This document shows positions 43,126-55,435 of a stretch of DNA of 64,000 nucleotides, one piece after another. Made by a program: the position numbers and the translations under genes. Position 1 is the stretch's first letter; each line of letters opens with the position of its first letter. The notes beneath the pieces were generated by a model, which made no database searches, was not told where the DNA came from, and saw only the letters and a list, made by a program, of their open reading frames with translations. Origin of the DNA: Reticulitermes speratus (lineage: Eukaryota; Arthropoda; Insecta; Blattodea; Rhinotermitidae); NCBI GenBank assembly GCA_021186555.1, contig JAJKFL010000011.1, positions 3,169,501 through 3,233,500 on the forward strand, in the 5' to 3' direction.

Positions 43126-43652
43126 AAATATAACAAGACAGGCAATGTACGCAGAAACGTACCATTGAGGCGCGTTCGCCTAACCATTGTCGCCATAGAA
43201 AAGCAATAATTATTACATACTATGAGCGTGTCTATAGCCTTAGTTATGCAGCATGCAAAGCGCATGCGCCGTATTATATTGTCATCTATGGCCTGTCTGG
43301 CTGTACCATATTTTTCCACATTATCTCATAAAAGGCACAATTTTCGGAAAAACGTTATTGAGCATAAAACGTATGTTTTAATTTTCTCTACAACTTTTGT
43401 TTGAAACATTTCTCATTATAAGAAGAATTCAGCGAGATATTGTCATAAATGTACACAGGTCTTCATGTAAAGTAACAGTTATTATTGTCAGATTTTATTT
43501 ATACTTTAATTCTCTCGACAGATTTTCGAAAAGTACTCAAATATCAAATTTCATGAAAATCCGTTTAGTGGGAGCCGAAGTGTTCCATGATAACGGACAG
43601 GCAGACATGACGAAGCTAATAGTCGCTTCTCGCAATTTTGCGGACGCGCCTA
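43126..43652 (-). mobile_element. Repeat F copy
   Basis: Full-length reverse F from AACAAGACAGGCAATGTACG to GCGGACGCGCCTAATAA. Confidence 0.78.
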
Positions 43653-44700
43653 ATAACTAGTACAATAAAAACGTATTTTAAGGATTTCACATGAAGTGTC
43701 CGGATGTTACACTCAGTCTATTACATCCGGTGTACACAAAAGATAAAGTGATTCTAAACTTTATATAGAGCAACGACCTATTTTAATGCGACCCATCCTT
43801 GCGCCCTGCCGTTCTGCACATGTCCAAGACTATTTTTACTAGACAATCATTTGTGTACTTGTCGTCACAAGAGCAGCAATGCACCGCTGCTTCAATTTTA
43901 TTACGTGACTTGTTGACAATTTTCTGTGATGGAAATTTTTGTAACGTCACGTGGAGTCCACAGTGCTGTGCGTTGACGTGCTGTAAATTTAAGCTGAGTG
44001 TACAGACTAATAAGGAAAAAAAGAAGAACAAATAAGGCATGTACAGAGCTTGTAATAACAAACAGTAGGCCAGTAAATACAGGGCGGCTCAAAAAAAATG
44101 TAACAGTTTCACATATCTATAATGAAGTAACAAGGGAACCTAAATGACTTGATACGTGTGAATTGTTAAGAAAACTCAATGCTTGTAATAGATCATAACT
44201 GTGAGGGTTTGTTTTTAGCAGTAGGCCTACCAATGACGTCATTGTGTGCTTACTTGTTTATAAACATGTGAAAGTGTTACCTTGTTTTTGAATTACCCTC
44301 TCTTTGCGTCAGAACAACTACTGGTCTTTCATCCTTTTTTGAAAGTTCGTCACCTTTCGTGGGTAATTTAACGATGTTACGTCACCAGCAGTGTCTTATA
44401 TAACTGGAATGCGATATCTCAAGAGACCATGTGATGCTGTAATCAGATGGAAAGGTACGAGCTTTATGAACGATGTCGTTGACTCCATTTTTAGGGTATG
44501 AGATGGAAGAAGCAAGTTAATTAGAAAGCTGGTATATTTCTACCAGACTATACGGCGTCACGGCTGTGTCTGCATATTCAGTGCCGTCAGAAACTCGAAC
44601 CTCACGTGATGTGGTGCTGATAATAATAGGCGCGTCAGGGTGTTGGAAGAAGTAAATGTTTTATACGCTAAAGTCAGAAAAAGAAGTTTGTTCAGCTCTC
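43653..44700. other. Unique; lone mariner-type end at 44080
   Basis: CAGGGCGGCTCAAAAAAAAT preceded by TA at 44078-44079 looks like one mariner-type terminus, but no partner end is visible. No gene recognised. Confidence 0.4.
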
Positions 44701-44703
44701 TTA

Positions 44704-47512
44704 AAGCCCAGTGGTTACTATATATACCACCAGGTTTAGCATTCACAAATTCTATATACTGCCAACACAGTGCATATATATGTTTTGTGTGGATCTCAGA
44801 ACAAACAGCGATTATTTCACTGTACAACATTAACTGACTGGTTTGTATAACTGAGACGGAGTGTGTTTACTGCAGCGGTACGGACTGTATTTATGTGTTT
44901 CTGTGTGGATCTCAGAACAAACAGCGATTATTTCACTGTACAGCATAACTGACTGGTTTGTATAACTGAGACGGAGTGTGTTTACTGCGCGGTACGGACT
45001 GTATTTATGTGTTTTGTGTGGATCTCAGAACAAACAGCGATTATTTCACTGTACAGCATTAACTGACTGGTTTGTATAACTGAGACGGAGTGTGTTTACT
45101 GCGCGGTACGAACTGTATTTATGTGTTTTTGTGGATCTCAGAACAAACAGCGATTATTTCACTGTACAGCATTAACTGACTGGTTTGTATAACTGAGACG
45201 GAGTGTGTTTACTGCGCGGTACGAACTGTATTTATGTGTTTTTTGTGGATCTCAGAACAAACAGCGATTATTTCACTGTACAACATTAACTGACTGGTTT
45301 GTATAACTGAGACGGAGTGTGTTTACTGCGCGGTACGGACTGTATTTATGTGTTTTTTGTGGATCTCAGAACAAACAGCGATTATTTCACTGTACAGCAT
45401 TAACTGACTGGTTTGTATAACTGAGACGGAGTGTGTTTACTGCGCGGTACGGACTGTATTTATGTGTTTTGTGTGGATCTCAGAACAAACAGCGATTATT
45501 TCACTGTACAACATTAACTGACTGGTTTGTATAACTGAGACGGAGTGTGTTTACTGCGCGGTACGAACTGTATTTATGTGTTTTTTGTGGATCTCAGAAC
45601 AAACAGCGATTATTTCACTGTACAGCATTAACTGACTGGTTTGTATAACTGAGACGGAGTGTGTTTACTGCGCGGTACGGACTGTATTTATGTGTTTTTT
45701 GTGGATCTCAGAACAAACAGCGATTATTTCACTGTACAACATTAACTGACTGGTTTGTATAACTGAGACGGAGTGTGTTTACTGCGCGGTACGGACTGTA
45801 TTTATGTGTTTTTTGTGGATCTCAGAACAAACAGCGATTATTTCACTGTACAGCATTAACTGACTGGTTTGTATAACTGAGACGGAGTGTGTTTACGGGC
45901 GCGGTACGGACTGTATTTATGTGTTTTGTGTGGATCTCAGAACAAACAGCTATTATTTCACTGTACAACATTAACTGACTGGTTTGTATAACTGAGACGG
46001 AGTGTGTTTACTGCGCGGTACGGACTGTATTTATGTGTTTTGTGTGGATCTCAGAACAAACAGCTATTATTTCACTGTACAACATTAACTGACTGGTTTG
46101 TATAACTGAGACGGAGTGTGTTTACTGCGCGGTACGGACTGTATTTATGTGTTTTTTGTGGATCTCAGAACAAACAGCGATTATTTCACTGTACAACATT
46201 AACTGACTGGTTTGTATAACTGAGACGGAGTGTGTTTACTGCGCGGTACGGACTGTATTTATGTGTTTTGTGTGGATCTCAGAACAAACAGCTATTATTT
46301 CACTGTACAACATTAACTGACTGGTTTGTATAACTGAGACGGAGTGTGTTTACTGCGCGGTACGGACTGTATTTATGTGTTTTGTGTGGATCTCAGAACA
46401 AACAGCTATTATTTCACTGTACAACATTAACTGACTGGTTTGTATAACTGAGACGGAGTGTGTTTACTGCGCGGTACGGACTGTATTTATGTGTTTTGTG
46501 TGGATCTCAGAACAAACAGCGATTATTTCACTGTACAGCATTAACTGACTGGTTTGTGTAACTGAGACGGAGTGTGTTTACTGCGCGGTACGGACTGTAT
46601 TTATGTGTTTTGTGTGGATCTCAGAACAAACAGCGATTATTTCACTGTACAGCATTAACTGACTGGTTTGTATAACTGAGACGGAGTGTGTTTACTGCGC
46701 GGTACGGACTGTATTTATGTGTTTTGTGTGGATCTCAGAACAAACAGCTATTATTTCACTGTACAACATTAACTGACTGGTTTGTATAACTGAGACGGAG
46801 TGTGTTTACTGCGCGGTACGGACTGTATTTATTGTGTTTTGTGTGGATCTCAGAACAAACAGCTATTATTTCACTGTACAACATTAACTGACTGGTTTGT
46901 ATAACTGAGACGGAGTGTGTTTACTGCGCGGTACGGACTGTATTTATGTGTTTTGTGTGGATCTCAGAACAAACAGCGATTATTTCACTGTACAGCATTA
47001 ACTGACTGGTTTGTGTAACTGAGACGGAGTGTGTTTACTGCGCGGTACGGACTGTATTTATGTGTTTTGTGTGGATCTCAGAACAAACAGCGATTATTTC
47101 ACTGTACAACATTAACTGACTGGTTTGTATAACTGAGACGGAGTGTGTTTACTGCGCGGTACGGACTGTATTTATGTGTTTTGTGTGGATCTCAGAACAA
47201 ACAGCGATTATTTCACTGTACAGCATTAACTGACTGGTTTGTGTAACTGAGACGGAGTGTGTTTACTGCGCGGTACGGACTGTATTTATGTGTTTTGTGT
47301 GGATCTCAGAACAAACAGCGATTATTTCACTGTACAACATTAACTGACTGGTTTGTATAACTGAGACGGAGTGTGTTTACTGCGCGGTACGGACTGTATT
47401 TATGTGTTTTGTGTGGATCTCAGAACAAACAGCGGTTATTTCACTGTACAACATTAACTGACTGGTTTGTATAACTGAGACGGAGTGTGTTTACTGCGCG
47501 GTACGGACTGGA
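44704..47512 (+). repeat. 114-bp satellite, array B, about 24 copies
   Basis: Head AGCCCAGTGGTTACTATATA through CACAGTGCATATATATG (as in array A), then about 24 monomers. Monomers vary at CAGCG/CAGCT, CAGCATT/CAACATT and GTTTTGTGTGG/GTTTTTTGTGG; these variants appear in runs, so blocks of several monomers were copied together. Each monomer carries AACTGAGACGGAGTGTGTTT and CTGCGCGGTACGGACTG. No CENP-B box. Confidence 0.97.
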
Positions 47513-47594
47513 TCTTTAAATGTAATTTCAGGTTAACTTCGGTCTTTAAAGGGTAAGAGGCACTATATCTACTTCTTCTTCCTTTCCGTTCGCT

Positions 47595-47756
47595 CCTTTC
47601 AGAGGTTACTGTGGTCGTGCATTGAGTAGTGAGTGACCAGCCCACTGACTGCACAATTTCTACTAGATCCTGATTTGACTGCCAGAGCCATCTGGCAGTT
47701 AATCAGGAGACTTGGGTGAGAAAGTGTCGCTGAATTTTGCTTACGAAACATCTCTT
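47595..47756 (+). mobile_element. Dispersed repeat matching 38740-38895
   Basis: TGAGTGACCAGCCCACTGAC, TGCCAGAGCCATCTGGCAGT and AGGAGACTTGGGTGAGAAA match the reverse of the 38.8-kb copy. Confidence 0.65.
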
Positions 47757-47929
47757 TTCATGCTCGTAAGGTTCTTTTACATGCCGTAAATCTACGACAT
47801 GGGACCGCCGGCTTTACTTCCCTTCCGAAGGAAGTTGTGCTACGGATTTTTATCACCTCGGCCGGGATTGAACCCTCGAACCTTGGGTCTAGTGGCGAGC
47901 ACGCTAACCACTAGTCCACCGAGGGCGAC
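47757..47929 (-). mobile_element. SINE-E, second copy
   Basis: Minus-strand head TGGACTAGTGGTTAGCGTGC and B box GAGGGTTCAATCCCGGCC. The body matches 23546-23737. Confidence 0.83.
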
Positions 47930-48191
47930 GGCATTATATCAGAATTTATTTATTATAAATATGTGAATGTGCTTATTAATTGGCGATCTTGCTGAGGCTC
48001 TGTAGCATGTTATGAGTTATGAGCCTTTAATTATGAAATATGAATGTAGTCGAATGTTGGGCAGTAGTGATGGTATATATTTTTCCAAAGATCTCTTACC
48101 TTGCTCGGTTTCACACTCTTATTAAATGGATCTGGCTATGTGCCGCCTCGCAATTTCTTGCGTCCCGACATTGTAATAACTAGTTTTTTTT

Positions 48192-48440
48192 TCAGTGACT
48201 CGACAGCCCCTTGGGGGCCTATGCCGCCTCATTTTTCGAGGCATCACGATCACACTCAGACACACCACACTCGGTAGGACTCCTCTGGACGAGGAACCAG
48301 CCCGTCGCAGATACCTCTACCTGACAACACACAATACTCACAAGAGACAGACATCCATGCCCTAGACGGGATTCGAACCCACAATCCCAGTAAGCAAACG
48401 GCTGTAGACCCACACCTTAGACCGCGCGGCCACTGGGATC
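48192..48440 (-). mobile_element. SINE-B copy
   Basis: CTCGACAGCCCCTTGGGGGC at the 3' end, GGATTCGAACCCACAATCCC and GCGCGGCCACTGGGATCG at the head. Confidence 0.86.
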
Positions 48441-50205
48441 GTCTAATTACTGGTTATAGGGAATTAAAATTATGACGTTGTGGTAGGCTCCAGTGGCATG
48501 CTGTTCATACCAACATTCTTAAAAACCGGGCGGACTGGCTGAAAGGTTACACACACGCAGACAGCACGGTAGACCTAAAATCCCTTCGCCCTAATTCTCT
48601 CCTCCATTTTACGGAAGGGGATTTGAGATAAAATATGTCGTTAAACATCACTCATCTTTCCTCATTTTTCCTGCCTTGTCTCGTATTTTTCTGCCCTTTT
48701 TTCTTTCTGCCCAGTCCAAAACGGGCTTCTTTTGGCCACAATCCGGCCCTTTGCCTTATCAGCTACTGGAGCCACTACAGTTGTTTACCCGGCTGTAGGT
48801 TACAGGATTTACGTCACCCGTAGGTGTTGCTGAAGTAGCAAACACGATGACAAGCCGAACTCTGAGGAAAACACGATTAGGAATTTCGTTTTGTTTTCAC
48901 GCTTGTCTCTTGTACAAGTATTAGACCTTAATTTGCATAACGTTTAATAGTAAGTCAAATACGTTACAGAAGTATGTTTATCTCATTGCTTTATTTTCAT
49001 TATGTCTCCTTCTTTATGAACTGCTGACGGTACACAGATTGGAATAACATGCAGCATGAGCAAATGTGGCGTGTTTGAATTAAGCTGTGTTTGTCTTGTT
49101 TTTACTCTGGTGACTCTGATGAACTTCAATTAAAATAATCTGTTCCCGGTCTGGTTTCGGAATACCTCCAAAAACGTCAAGAATTTGAAGAAATTTTTGA
49201 GTGTTTAATTTTACAGGAATTTGAGGTCTTCATTGAGTTTAAGACTTTACGTTGCAAGATTTTGAGGTTCTCACAGCGATGTTGCTGAAAATTTAAGTCT
49301 TCTGCTAAATGACGCCGTGTCGTTGGATGAGTGATTTCCGACGTTTCGAAGGATTGTAGTGTATTCATCTTTAGTGTCAGCGAGTCTTATTCGACTGCTT
49401 GACCCTGATGATGAATGCAGCATGATCTATCGAAAGTCAGGGACTTGAATGTACAACTTTGAGTTCCTCTGGGCTGATTCCGTTTAGTCTGGTGGTTGCG
49501 TTTACCGTGAAGATAGAGGCTTTATGTTCTCTTATAATGTTGGCAATACACCTACCGCAGCCTAAACATCACACACAGTCTGCATGCTTATTCTTGTTTT
49601 AAAATATCATCTTCGTTTTGGCCAAAGATCATATCTGCTGTTCTAGTTACGACGAATTTACTCTGGTATTCGAAATCTTAAAAATAGGCACAACCAACGA
49701 TTTTGGTTACATTTCGTGGAAAACGGCTTCTAAGAGCTTTTCTCTTAGTTTAATATGTTTACTATATAAAAACGATTTTTATAAACCGGCTATGAAAGCC
49801 GTAACCCCAGAAATCGTACATTTTTTACATACAGGCGCTCGACTATCACCTGTTACTACCGGAATGTCAGTTAATATTAGTATCTGTCGTTTGAAGCTCT
49901 GTGGTTACTGTAGATGATCCCCGCGGGGGACTGGGTGTGTCTGGCGGGGGCGGGGGGTTATTGACTATCGGAGGGAATAGGGGATTGCTATTGGTTGGCG
50001 CGACGGACAATTCTGCTGCTACACACAGACTGAAAACATTAAACGTTTTGGGTAGCTTGTAGTAAACGAGTGAATGTGCGAATGCTTTCAGGATGGGTAG
50101 TAGCATCTCGTCATTCACCGCAAAATTTGTCCATGCGCATCTATCGCATTTCTAGCAGGGGTCATCCCTTGGTGATGGACTATATATCTACCGCGTGGTT
50201 TCACA
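48441..50205. other. Mostly unique stretch, no gene assigned
   Basis: A 99-codon plus frame (49618-49917) has no recognisable domain and lacks clear splice context. TTTCCGACGTTTCGAAGG at about 49335 is the word seen in the foldback relics. The G/C-rich stretch 49920-49960 is low-complexity. Confidence 0.35.
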
Positions 50206-50209
50206 TTCC

Positions 50210-50313
50210 TATCATCATGCTGAATCATCATGGGAGTTGAGCTACACATCTACTCCCCCTCTGGGCCTTTATGGCCTGTCCTAGGCTGAACTTTACCGTT
50301 AACTTTACCTAAT
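50210..50313 (+). mobile_element. SINE-C 3' fragment
   Basis: GAGCTACACATCTACTCCCC, CTCTGGGCCTTTATGGCCTG and the tail GAACTTTACCGTTAACTTTA, matching only the 3' end of SINE-C. Confidence 0.7.
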
Positions 50314-50751
50314 TCTTTGCATTTCAATTTGAACCGTTACGGACCGAGTTTCATCTTGCAGTTCTATGCAAATGTAATAGTGAACGATGGGGCTAATTTC
50401 ACTTGTCGTTTATCCCGCCTGTCTCAGACGTCGATATAATTCAGTGTAACACTCTGAACAATTGATGCAGTGTCGCTAGCTGACCGTCAGTGGGGATGTT
50501 TAAGGCCGCCTCTGAGACCGTCGGTGGGGCAGACGACGGCTTATATTTAGACACACCAAGTCATCGACACCATGAGGGAAGAGCCTGCAGAGTTGCCTCT
50601 TGCGGCCATATGCAAGGAATAGCTTGCAGGCTCTTTGAGTTTCAAATAATCCAACGGGAAATTAACAAACCAGCCAAATAAATATCCCACAGTTTAAATC
50701 AACAAGAGGCAAGTAACTAATAAATGTGAAGATGTCCTTGTGTATGTCATG

Positions 50752-51015
50752 AAGCCATATGAGGGACTGGAGGTGTAGCTCTACTCATTCTTAACCTCGA
50801 CCCTAGGTGGAGTGAGTGGTCGGCTTTACGTCCCTACCGTTATACTCCTGAGGAAAGAGCGCCTCATTTAACTGTTGAATAGGAAACACGATGGGCCCCA
50901 GAGCTGATCTTGACGCTTTGGAGACTATAAAAATATCTTGTCGCTGCCTGGAATCGAACCTTGATTCCTTGGTCGTCCAGTTCATTTTCCCAGTTCTATA
51001 CCGACTACAGCATCA
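50752..51015 (-). mobile_element. SINE-C, diverged
   Basis: Reverse SINE-C: GAGGTGTAGCTCTACTCATT, TCTTAACCTCGACCCTAGGT, CGATGGGCCCCAGAGCTGAT, head side to CTATACCGACTACAGC. Confidence 0.72.
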
Positions 51016-51324
51016 CACATTGATCAAGTAAATAATGGGATGACTTTAAATCTCGCACTATAAAGGCCTATAATAGCTCATAATATAGCCAACAAAATCT
51101 TTGAATAGCTGAGCAATTATTAACTTGTCACGGATTACACTGCTGCTGAAGGTTAGTCGGTAGTTAGTTAGTTAGTTAGTTATTTGAATAATTGTTTATG
51201 TAATTATTTTTTAATTGATTTGTTGGTTATCAAAAGAATAATATAAACCCAATGCTACGTGTTTCGCCCATCTAGTGTCCCATAATGTTACCATCCTAAC
51301 ATGCCTATTGTTCAGTGAAAGTAT

Positions 51325-51485
51325 GAAGTACAAAGCTCCGCAGTGTGTGGTTTTCTCCATTCTCCCCTTATCCCACGTCTCTTGGATATAAATATTCTCC
51401 TAAGCACTCTATTTCAAACACTGGCATTCTTTGTTCACCTTTAATGTGAGAGTCCAGGTTTCACATCCATACAAAACCTTAGGTA
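51325..51485 (-). pseudogene. LINE polyprotein fragment
   Basis: Minus strand reads VLYGCETWTLTLK, a hallmark phrase shortly upstream of the FENRVLRRIFGPKRDE region in the family at 36767; the latter is present but frameshifted (AAGAGACGTGGGATAAGGGG). A (TTAG)n tail-like run at 51160-51183 may be its 3' end. Confidence 0.65.
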
Positions 51486-51772
51486 AACAAGAAGGTTAGT
51501 CTTTACGATTTTAGATATAAAAGAGGAAGGGAGGACGAGCCAACCGTGTCGTAGTAAGCTATCCCCGAATTTAATAAGCTTATAATTTTGTTTCGTGGAA
51601 GTAATTTTGATTTGCAGCTGTTGCTTCCAAACAACTGAACTTCGCAGTTGATTTGAACAATTTGTTAGCTGTCTTTATAAGACTGTTGCGATTTTATCCT
51701 GCATTTTGGTGACGAGAAACCAACATACATTTTGTTTACCCTGCGTTAAAGGTAAAGTTTGCCATGTCCACA

Positions 51773-52037
51773 ACGTGAAGGCGCGTACGAGGAGTAGAGG
51801 TATAGCTCCAATCATTCTTAACCTCGGCACTAGATGGAGGTGAGTGGTAAATTTCATACTCCGGCCGCTTTACTCCCGGGGAAGAGCCCCGGTACTCATT
51901 GAATAGTAGTCTGGGTGGGCCCCAGAACAGGTGTAGACGTTGTGGAGGAGAGAAAAATCTCTTGCCCCTACCGGGATTCGAACCCCGGATTGTCCATCCC
52001 GTAGCCTAGTCACTACACCGACTGTGGTACCCCGGCT
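51773..52037 (-). mobile_element. SINE-C copy
   Basis: GGAGTAGAGGTATAGCTCCA, CTCGGCACTAGATGGAGGTG, CGGCCGCTTTACTCCCGGGG, GGATTCGAACCCCGGATTGT. Confidence 0.82.
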
Positions 52038-52214
52038 ATGTTCATCCTGCTTTAATTCCCTAATTTTGTCAATCTTCCCCTTTTTAAGCCCCGTTACACC
52101 GGTCTGATGTAATAAATTGAAAACTTGGGTGGATTGTAACAAATTTCTCATTGCGTGGTTGTAACCGATGTTGAGGGTCCGAGCGTCTGCGAAGAAGTCT
52201 GTTACACACGTTGA

Positions 52215-52502
52215 GTGATCTGGCTGTTACTGAAAGGCAGATCTCAACAAGTATCTGGCTATAGAGGTCTGCTGCCGGATATAAATAAGCTTCAAAGATC
52301 CACGTGGCACAATTTTCACTTCACATCCAAGAAACCCCGGGTTCGTAACACTGTCAAGCGTGCCCATGGCTTCGAGGTAACTTTCATTTGGCAAGGTTGC
52401 AAGACAAATGTATATCGCATATCCACTGTGCAGGAAACACTCGCATTCCGCGGGGGTTACCTTCTTGGAACAATCTCGCGAACGGTGGATGGACGAAGGT
52501 AA
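52215..52502 (+). CDS. Unassigned open frame, possible exon
   Basis: A 95-codon frame in non-repetitive, comparatively GC-balanced DNA. It contains KKPRVRNTVKRAHGFEV, FIWQGCKTNVYRI and RGGYLLGTISRTVDGRR, followed immediately by AAGGTAAGG, which fits a 5' splice site. I recognise no family. The minus strand is also open for about 80 codons over the same region, which weakens the case. It could be a chance frame or a fragment of an unfamiliar repeat. Confidence 0.2.
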   Translation: MIWLLLKGRSQQVSGYRGLLPDINKLQRSTWHNFHFTSKKPRVRNTVKRAHGFEVTFIWQGCKTNVYRISTVQETLAFRGGYLLGTISRTVDGRR

Positions 52503-52816
52503 GGCATTATGGGAAAAATGGGGTTATGGGAACCAAAGACACAGACAGTATTAATGTACATTGATGGTTAATGAACATGAAAATATTTTTGTCAGCGTTT
52601 TTTTTAGAAAGTCGACGGTTTTCGTGGGTGAAAGTTGTCGGTATGGTTGAAAGAAGTAGATTGGGGGGTGGAGGTTGACGAGCTACAGAAATGAGGTCGT
52701 GGTGATGGGTAGTTATTGAACTTTGGTATGGCGATGGGCCAGACCAAGACCTGGCGGATTCCCTGGGGTCTTTTGCAAGGACGAGGAGGACCTTGAATGC
52801 TATGTATATGAACATA

Positions 52817-53462
52817 CACCACTTTAACGAACAAATGCACTCTTATTATACCTTATGTTATAGAATTCTATAACATAAGGTATAATAAGGTATAATATAG
52901 AATTGTATAACATAACAAGGTATAATAAGGTATAATATAGAATTGTATAACATAACAGGGTATAATAAGGTATAATATAGAATTGTGTAACATAACAGGG
53001 TATAATAAGGTATAATATAGAATTGTATAACATAACAAGGTATAATAAGGTATAATATAGAATTGTATAACATAACAAGGTATAATAAGGTATAATATAG
53101 AATTGTATAACATAACAAGGTGTAATAAGGTATAATATAGAATTGTATAACATAACAAGGTATAATAAGGAACAATATAGAATTGTATAACATAACAAGA
53201 TATAATAAGGTATAATATAGAATTGTATAACATAACAAGGTATAATAAGGTATAATATAGAATTGTATAACATAACAAGGTATAATAAGATATAATATAG
53301 AATTGTATAACATAAGGTATAATAAGGTATAATATAGAATTTTATAACATAACAAGGTATAATAAGATATAATATAGAATTCTATAACATAACAAGGCAT
53401 AATGAGATTGCATTTGTTGGTTAAAGTGGTTTGTGTTCGAATGACAATACACGGTGTTAATA
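52817..53462 (+). mobile_element. Probable relative of the hammerhead elements, with 40-bp minisatellite
   Basis: Short arms (CCACTTTAACGAACAAATGC at 52819 and GCATTTGTTGGTTAAAGTGG at 53410-53429) face each other around a minisatellite. The right arm is followed by ATACACGGTGTTAATAG (53447), close to the tail box of elements 2, 3 and 5. Same plan as element 4, but no hammerhead is left. Confidence 0.6.
52855..53400. repeat. 40-bp minisatellite, about 14 copies
   Basis: Unit AATTGTATAACATAACAAGG plus TATAATAAGGTATAATATAG, very AT-rich. Minus-strand frames rich in Tyr, Ile and Leu are by-products. Confidence 0.95.
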
Positions 53463-53496
53463 GTATAAAACTATATAAATGGTTGGGCTTCAGATA

Positions 53497-54022
53497 CGGT
53501 TTTTAGACACGTTCGCAAATTTGCGAAAAGCGACTATTAGCTTCGTCATGCCTGTCTGCCTGTCCGCATGGAACAACTTCGCTGTCACTGGACGGATTTG
53601 CATGGAGTTCGATACTTGAGTGTTTTTCGAAAATTTGTCGAGGAAATTCAAGTTTCTGTAAAACCTAAACAAAATAACTGGTACTTTACATGAATACCGA
53701 GGTACATTTATGACAGTATGTCGCTCAGTTCTTCTTAGAATGAGAAATTCTTCAGACAAAAGTTGTAGAGAAAATTAAAACACACGTTTTATGTTCAATG
53801 ACTTCGTTTCGAAAATTGTGCCGTTTATGAGATAATGTGGAAAAATATGGTAGAGCCAGACAGGCCACAGACGACAATGTAATACGGCGCATGCGCTTTG
53901 CATGCTGGATAACTTAAGGCTACAAACACACTCAGAATACGAAATAGGTTGCTTTTCTACGGCAACAATTGTTACGCGAACGCACCTCAATGTTACGCTA
54001 CAGGTGCATTGCCTGTCTTGTT
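53497..54022 (+). mobile_element. Repeat F copy
   Basis: Starts TTTTTAGACACGTTCGC, ends near GGTGCATTGCCTGTCTTGTT. Confidence 0.77.
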
Positions 54023-54255
54023 AAAGCCAGTAACTCTGTCATTGCCTTCAACCTCACCTCAGCACCACAGGCTGACAGCCACTTCTGTGTTCCTTCCTCC
54101 AGCTACACACGCAACGCCTTGTCCCGTCTTTTGGGGCAAGCAGCCACAACGACTTACACAAGCAACTGTTGCGCTCCATGTGGAGCAAGGCTTTGAAGCT
54201 TACCCTGATCTTGCATTCATTCTACCTAATGAAACGAACAGTCAATGCTTTACAG

Positions 54256-54769
54256 CAGTGGTATTCAACCTGGGGTACGCGTACCCCCGGGAGTACGCGA
54301 AGACATCTTAGGGGGTACGTAAAATTAAAAAAAAAAATAAATGTATTATTTCATGATAGACACTGAATAATCAGGGCCAGATTTAGGGTTACCCGGACGT
54401 AAGGACATGCGATTTGGGAGCGCCATTTTTTTTCTCTCTCTCTCTCCTTTATGCGATTCTTATCTGGGCGCTAGTTTAATTTTATTCCACACAGTGCATA
54501 TAATTTTGCTTTACTAAAATACCTTTGTTCCTTTATTAATTTTTATATGATAGGCAATAATATATTTGTTATTTAATAGCTTGACTCTCCTTTTTTCATT
54601 TAAAACTTATTATTCAATACATTATTTTGGATGTAATTTATTTAACTTATTTTAGATGTAGATTATAGATTATGTATAACTTGAATTATGCACCAACAAC
54701 TTTGGGGGTACAAAGTTGAAGAGAAATTATATGTGGGGGTACGCGAACAAAAAAGGTTGAATACCGCTA
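54256..54769. mobile_element. hAT-like non-autonomous element
   Basis: Inverted ends CAGTGGTATTCAACC and (complement) TAGCGGTATTCAACC, with GGGGTACGCG just inside each. An 8-bp duplication flanks it: CTTTACAG (54248-54255) and CTTTACAA (54770-54777). TIR style and 8-bp target size are diagnostic of hAT elements. The interior is AT-rich and non-coding. Confidence 0.85.
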
Positions 54770-54779
54770 CTTTACAACA

Positions 54780-55180
54780 TGGCTCCCAGCCGCAGCAATT
54801 TCCATTCTCTTGTACTTATCCAATACCTTCTTAATGGAGTTGATTTTTTGTTATCGTGCTGAGGCTCTTTATCAGCAGGTGCATCACCCTTTCTAGACAT
54901 AATTAAAACACGAGGACAGCAATTAGTTAAAACTAATTTCTGTCCTCTTTATTTAAAAATAGTGGGAAGTGCGTTCGAAGTCCATTGCGTGTCGTTCGAT
55001 ATCGATATCGTACCTTCGTGACAGAAGTGACAGAAGTGGTAAGTTTTTATTTCTCATTTTATCAGTCCTCTGCGGCGATGCAAAGTTTTCCATTCCTATG
55101 CTTGTGTCAGTCTGCAGACAAACCTAAATATTTTCCAGATCTGCTGTCTTCCAGGTAATATTGAAGCTGTTACCTTGTCC
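54780..55180. other. No feature recognised
   Basis: Unique. Short palindrome CGATATCGATATCG at about 54988. Confidence 0.4.
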
Positions 55181-55183
55181 TAA

Positions 55184-55435
55184 GGAGGCGCGCGGTTCGA
55201 TTCCCGATGGTGTCATTGGAATTAATTCCTTGACATAATCGTTTCGGTCGCATTATGGCCCTGGGGTCGACTCAGCCTCTAACAGAAATGAGTACCAGGA
55301 ATATTTCCTGGGGGGTAAAGGCGGCCGGTGCGTAGGGCTGACAACCTTACCACCTTCATGTGCCGATTGTTTACAAATCTGGGAGCCTCAACCTCTTGGA
55401 ACCCTCAGGGCCTGTCTAGGCCTGTAATGGGGTTG
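55184..55435 (+). mobile_element. SINE-D, 5'-truncated
   Basis: Begins inside the head (GCGCGCGGTTCGATTCCCGA) and runs through the full body to GGCCTGTCTAGGCCTGTAAT. Confidence 0.83.

Noticed and set aside
42742..43168. Repeated MYVC / HTYI frames
   Set aside because: Translation of (ACAT)n on both strands.
44080..44110. Complete mariner element at CAGGGCGGCTC
   Set aside because: Only one end found; no complementary terminus within 1.5 kb. The same holds for the lone end at 58924.
49400..49445. Another hammerhead at CCCTGATGATGAATGC...TCGAAAGTC
   Set aside because: CTGATGA and GAAA occur, but helix II does not pair well and the sequence after GAA does not form helix III with a valid residue 17.
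49618..49917. 99-codon host gene
   Set aside because: No recognisable domain or conserved motif, and composition like its surroundings.
52824..53400. Tyr/Ile/Leu-rich frames up to 180 codons on the minus strand
   Set aside because: Produced by the 40-bp AT-rich minisatellite; three overlapping frames are open at once.
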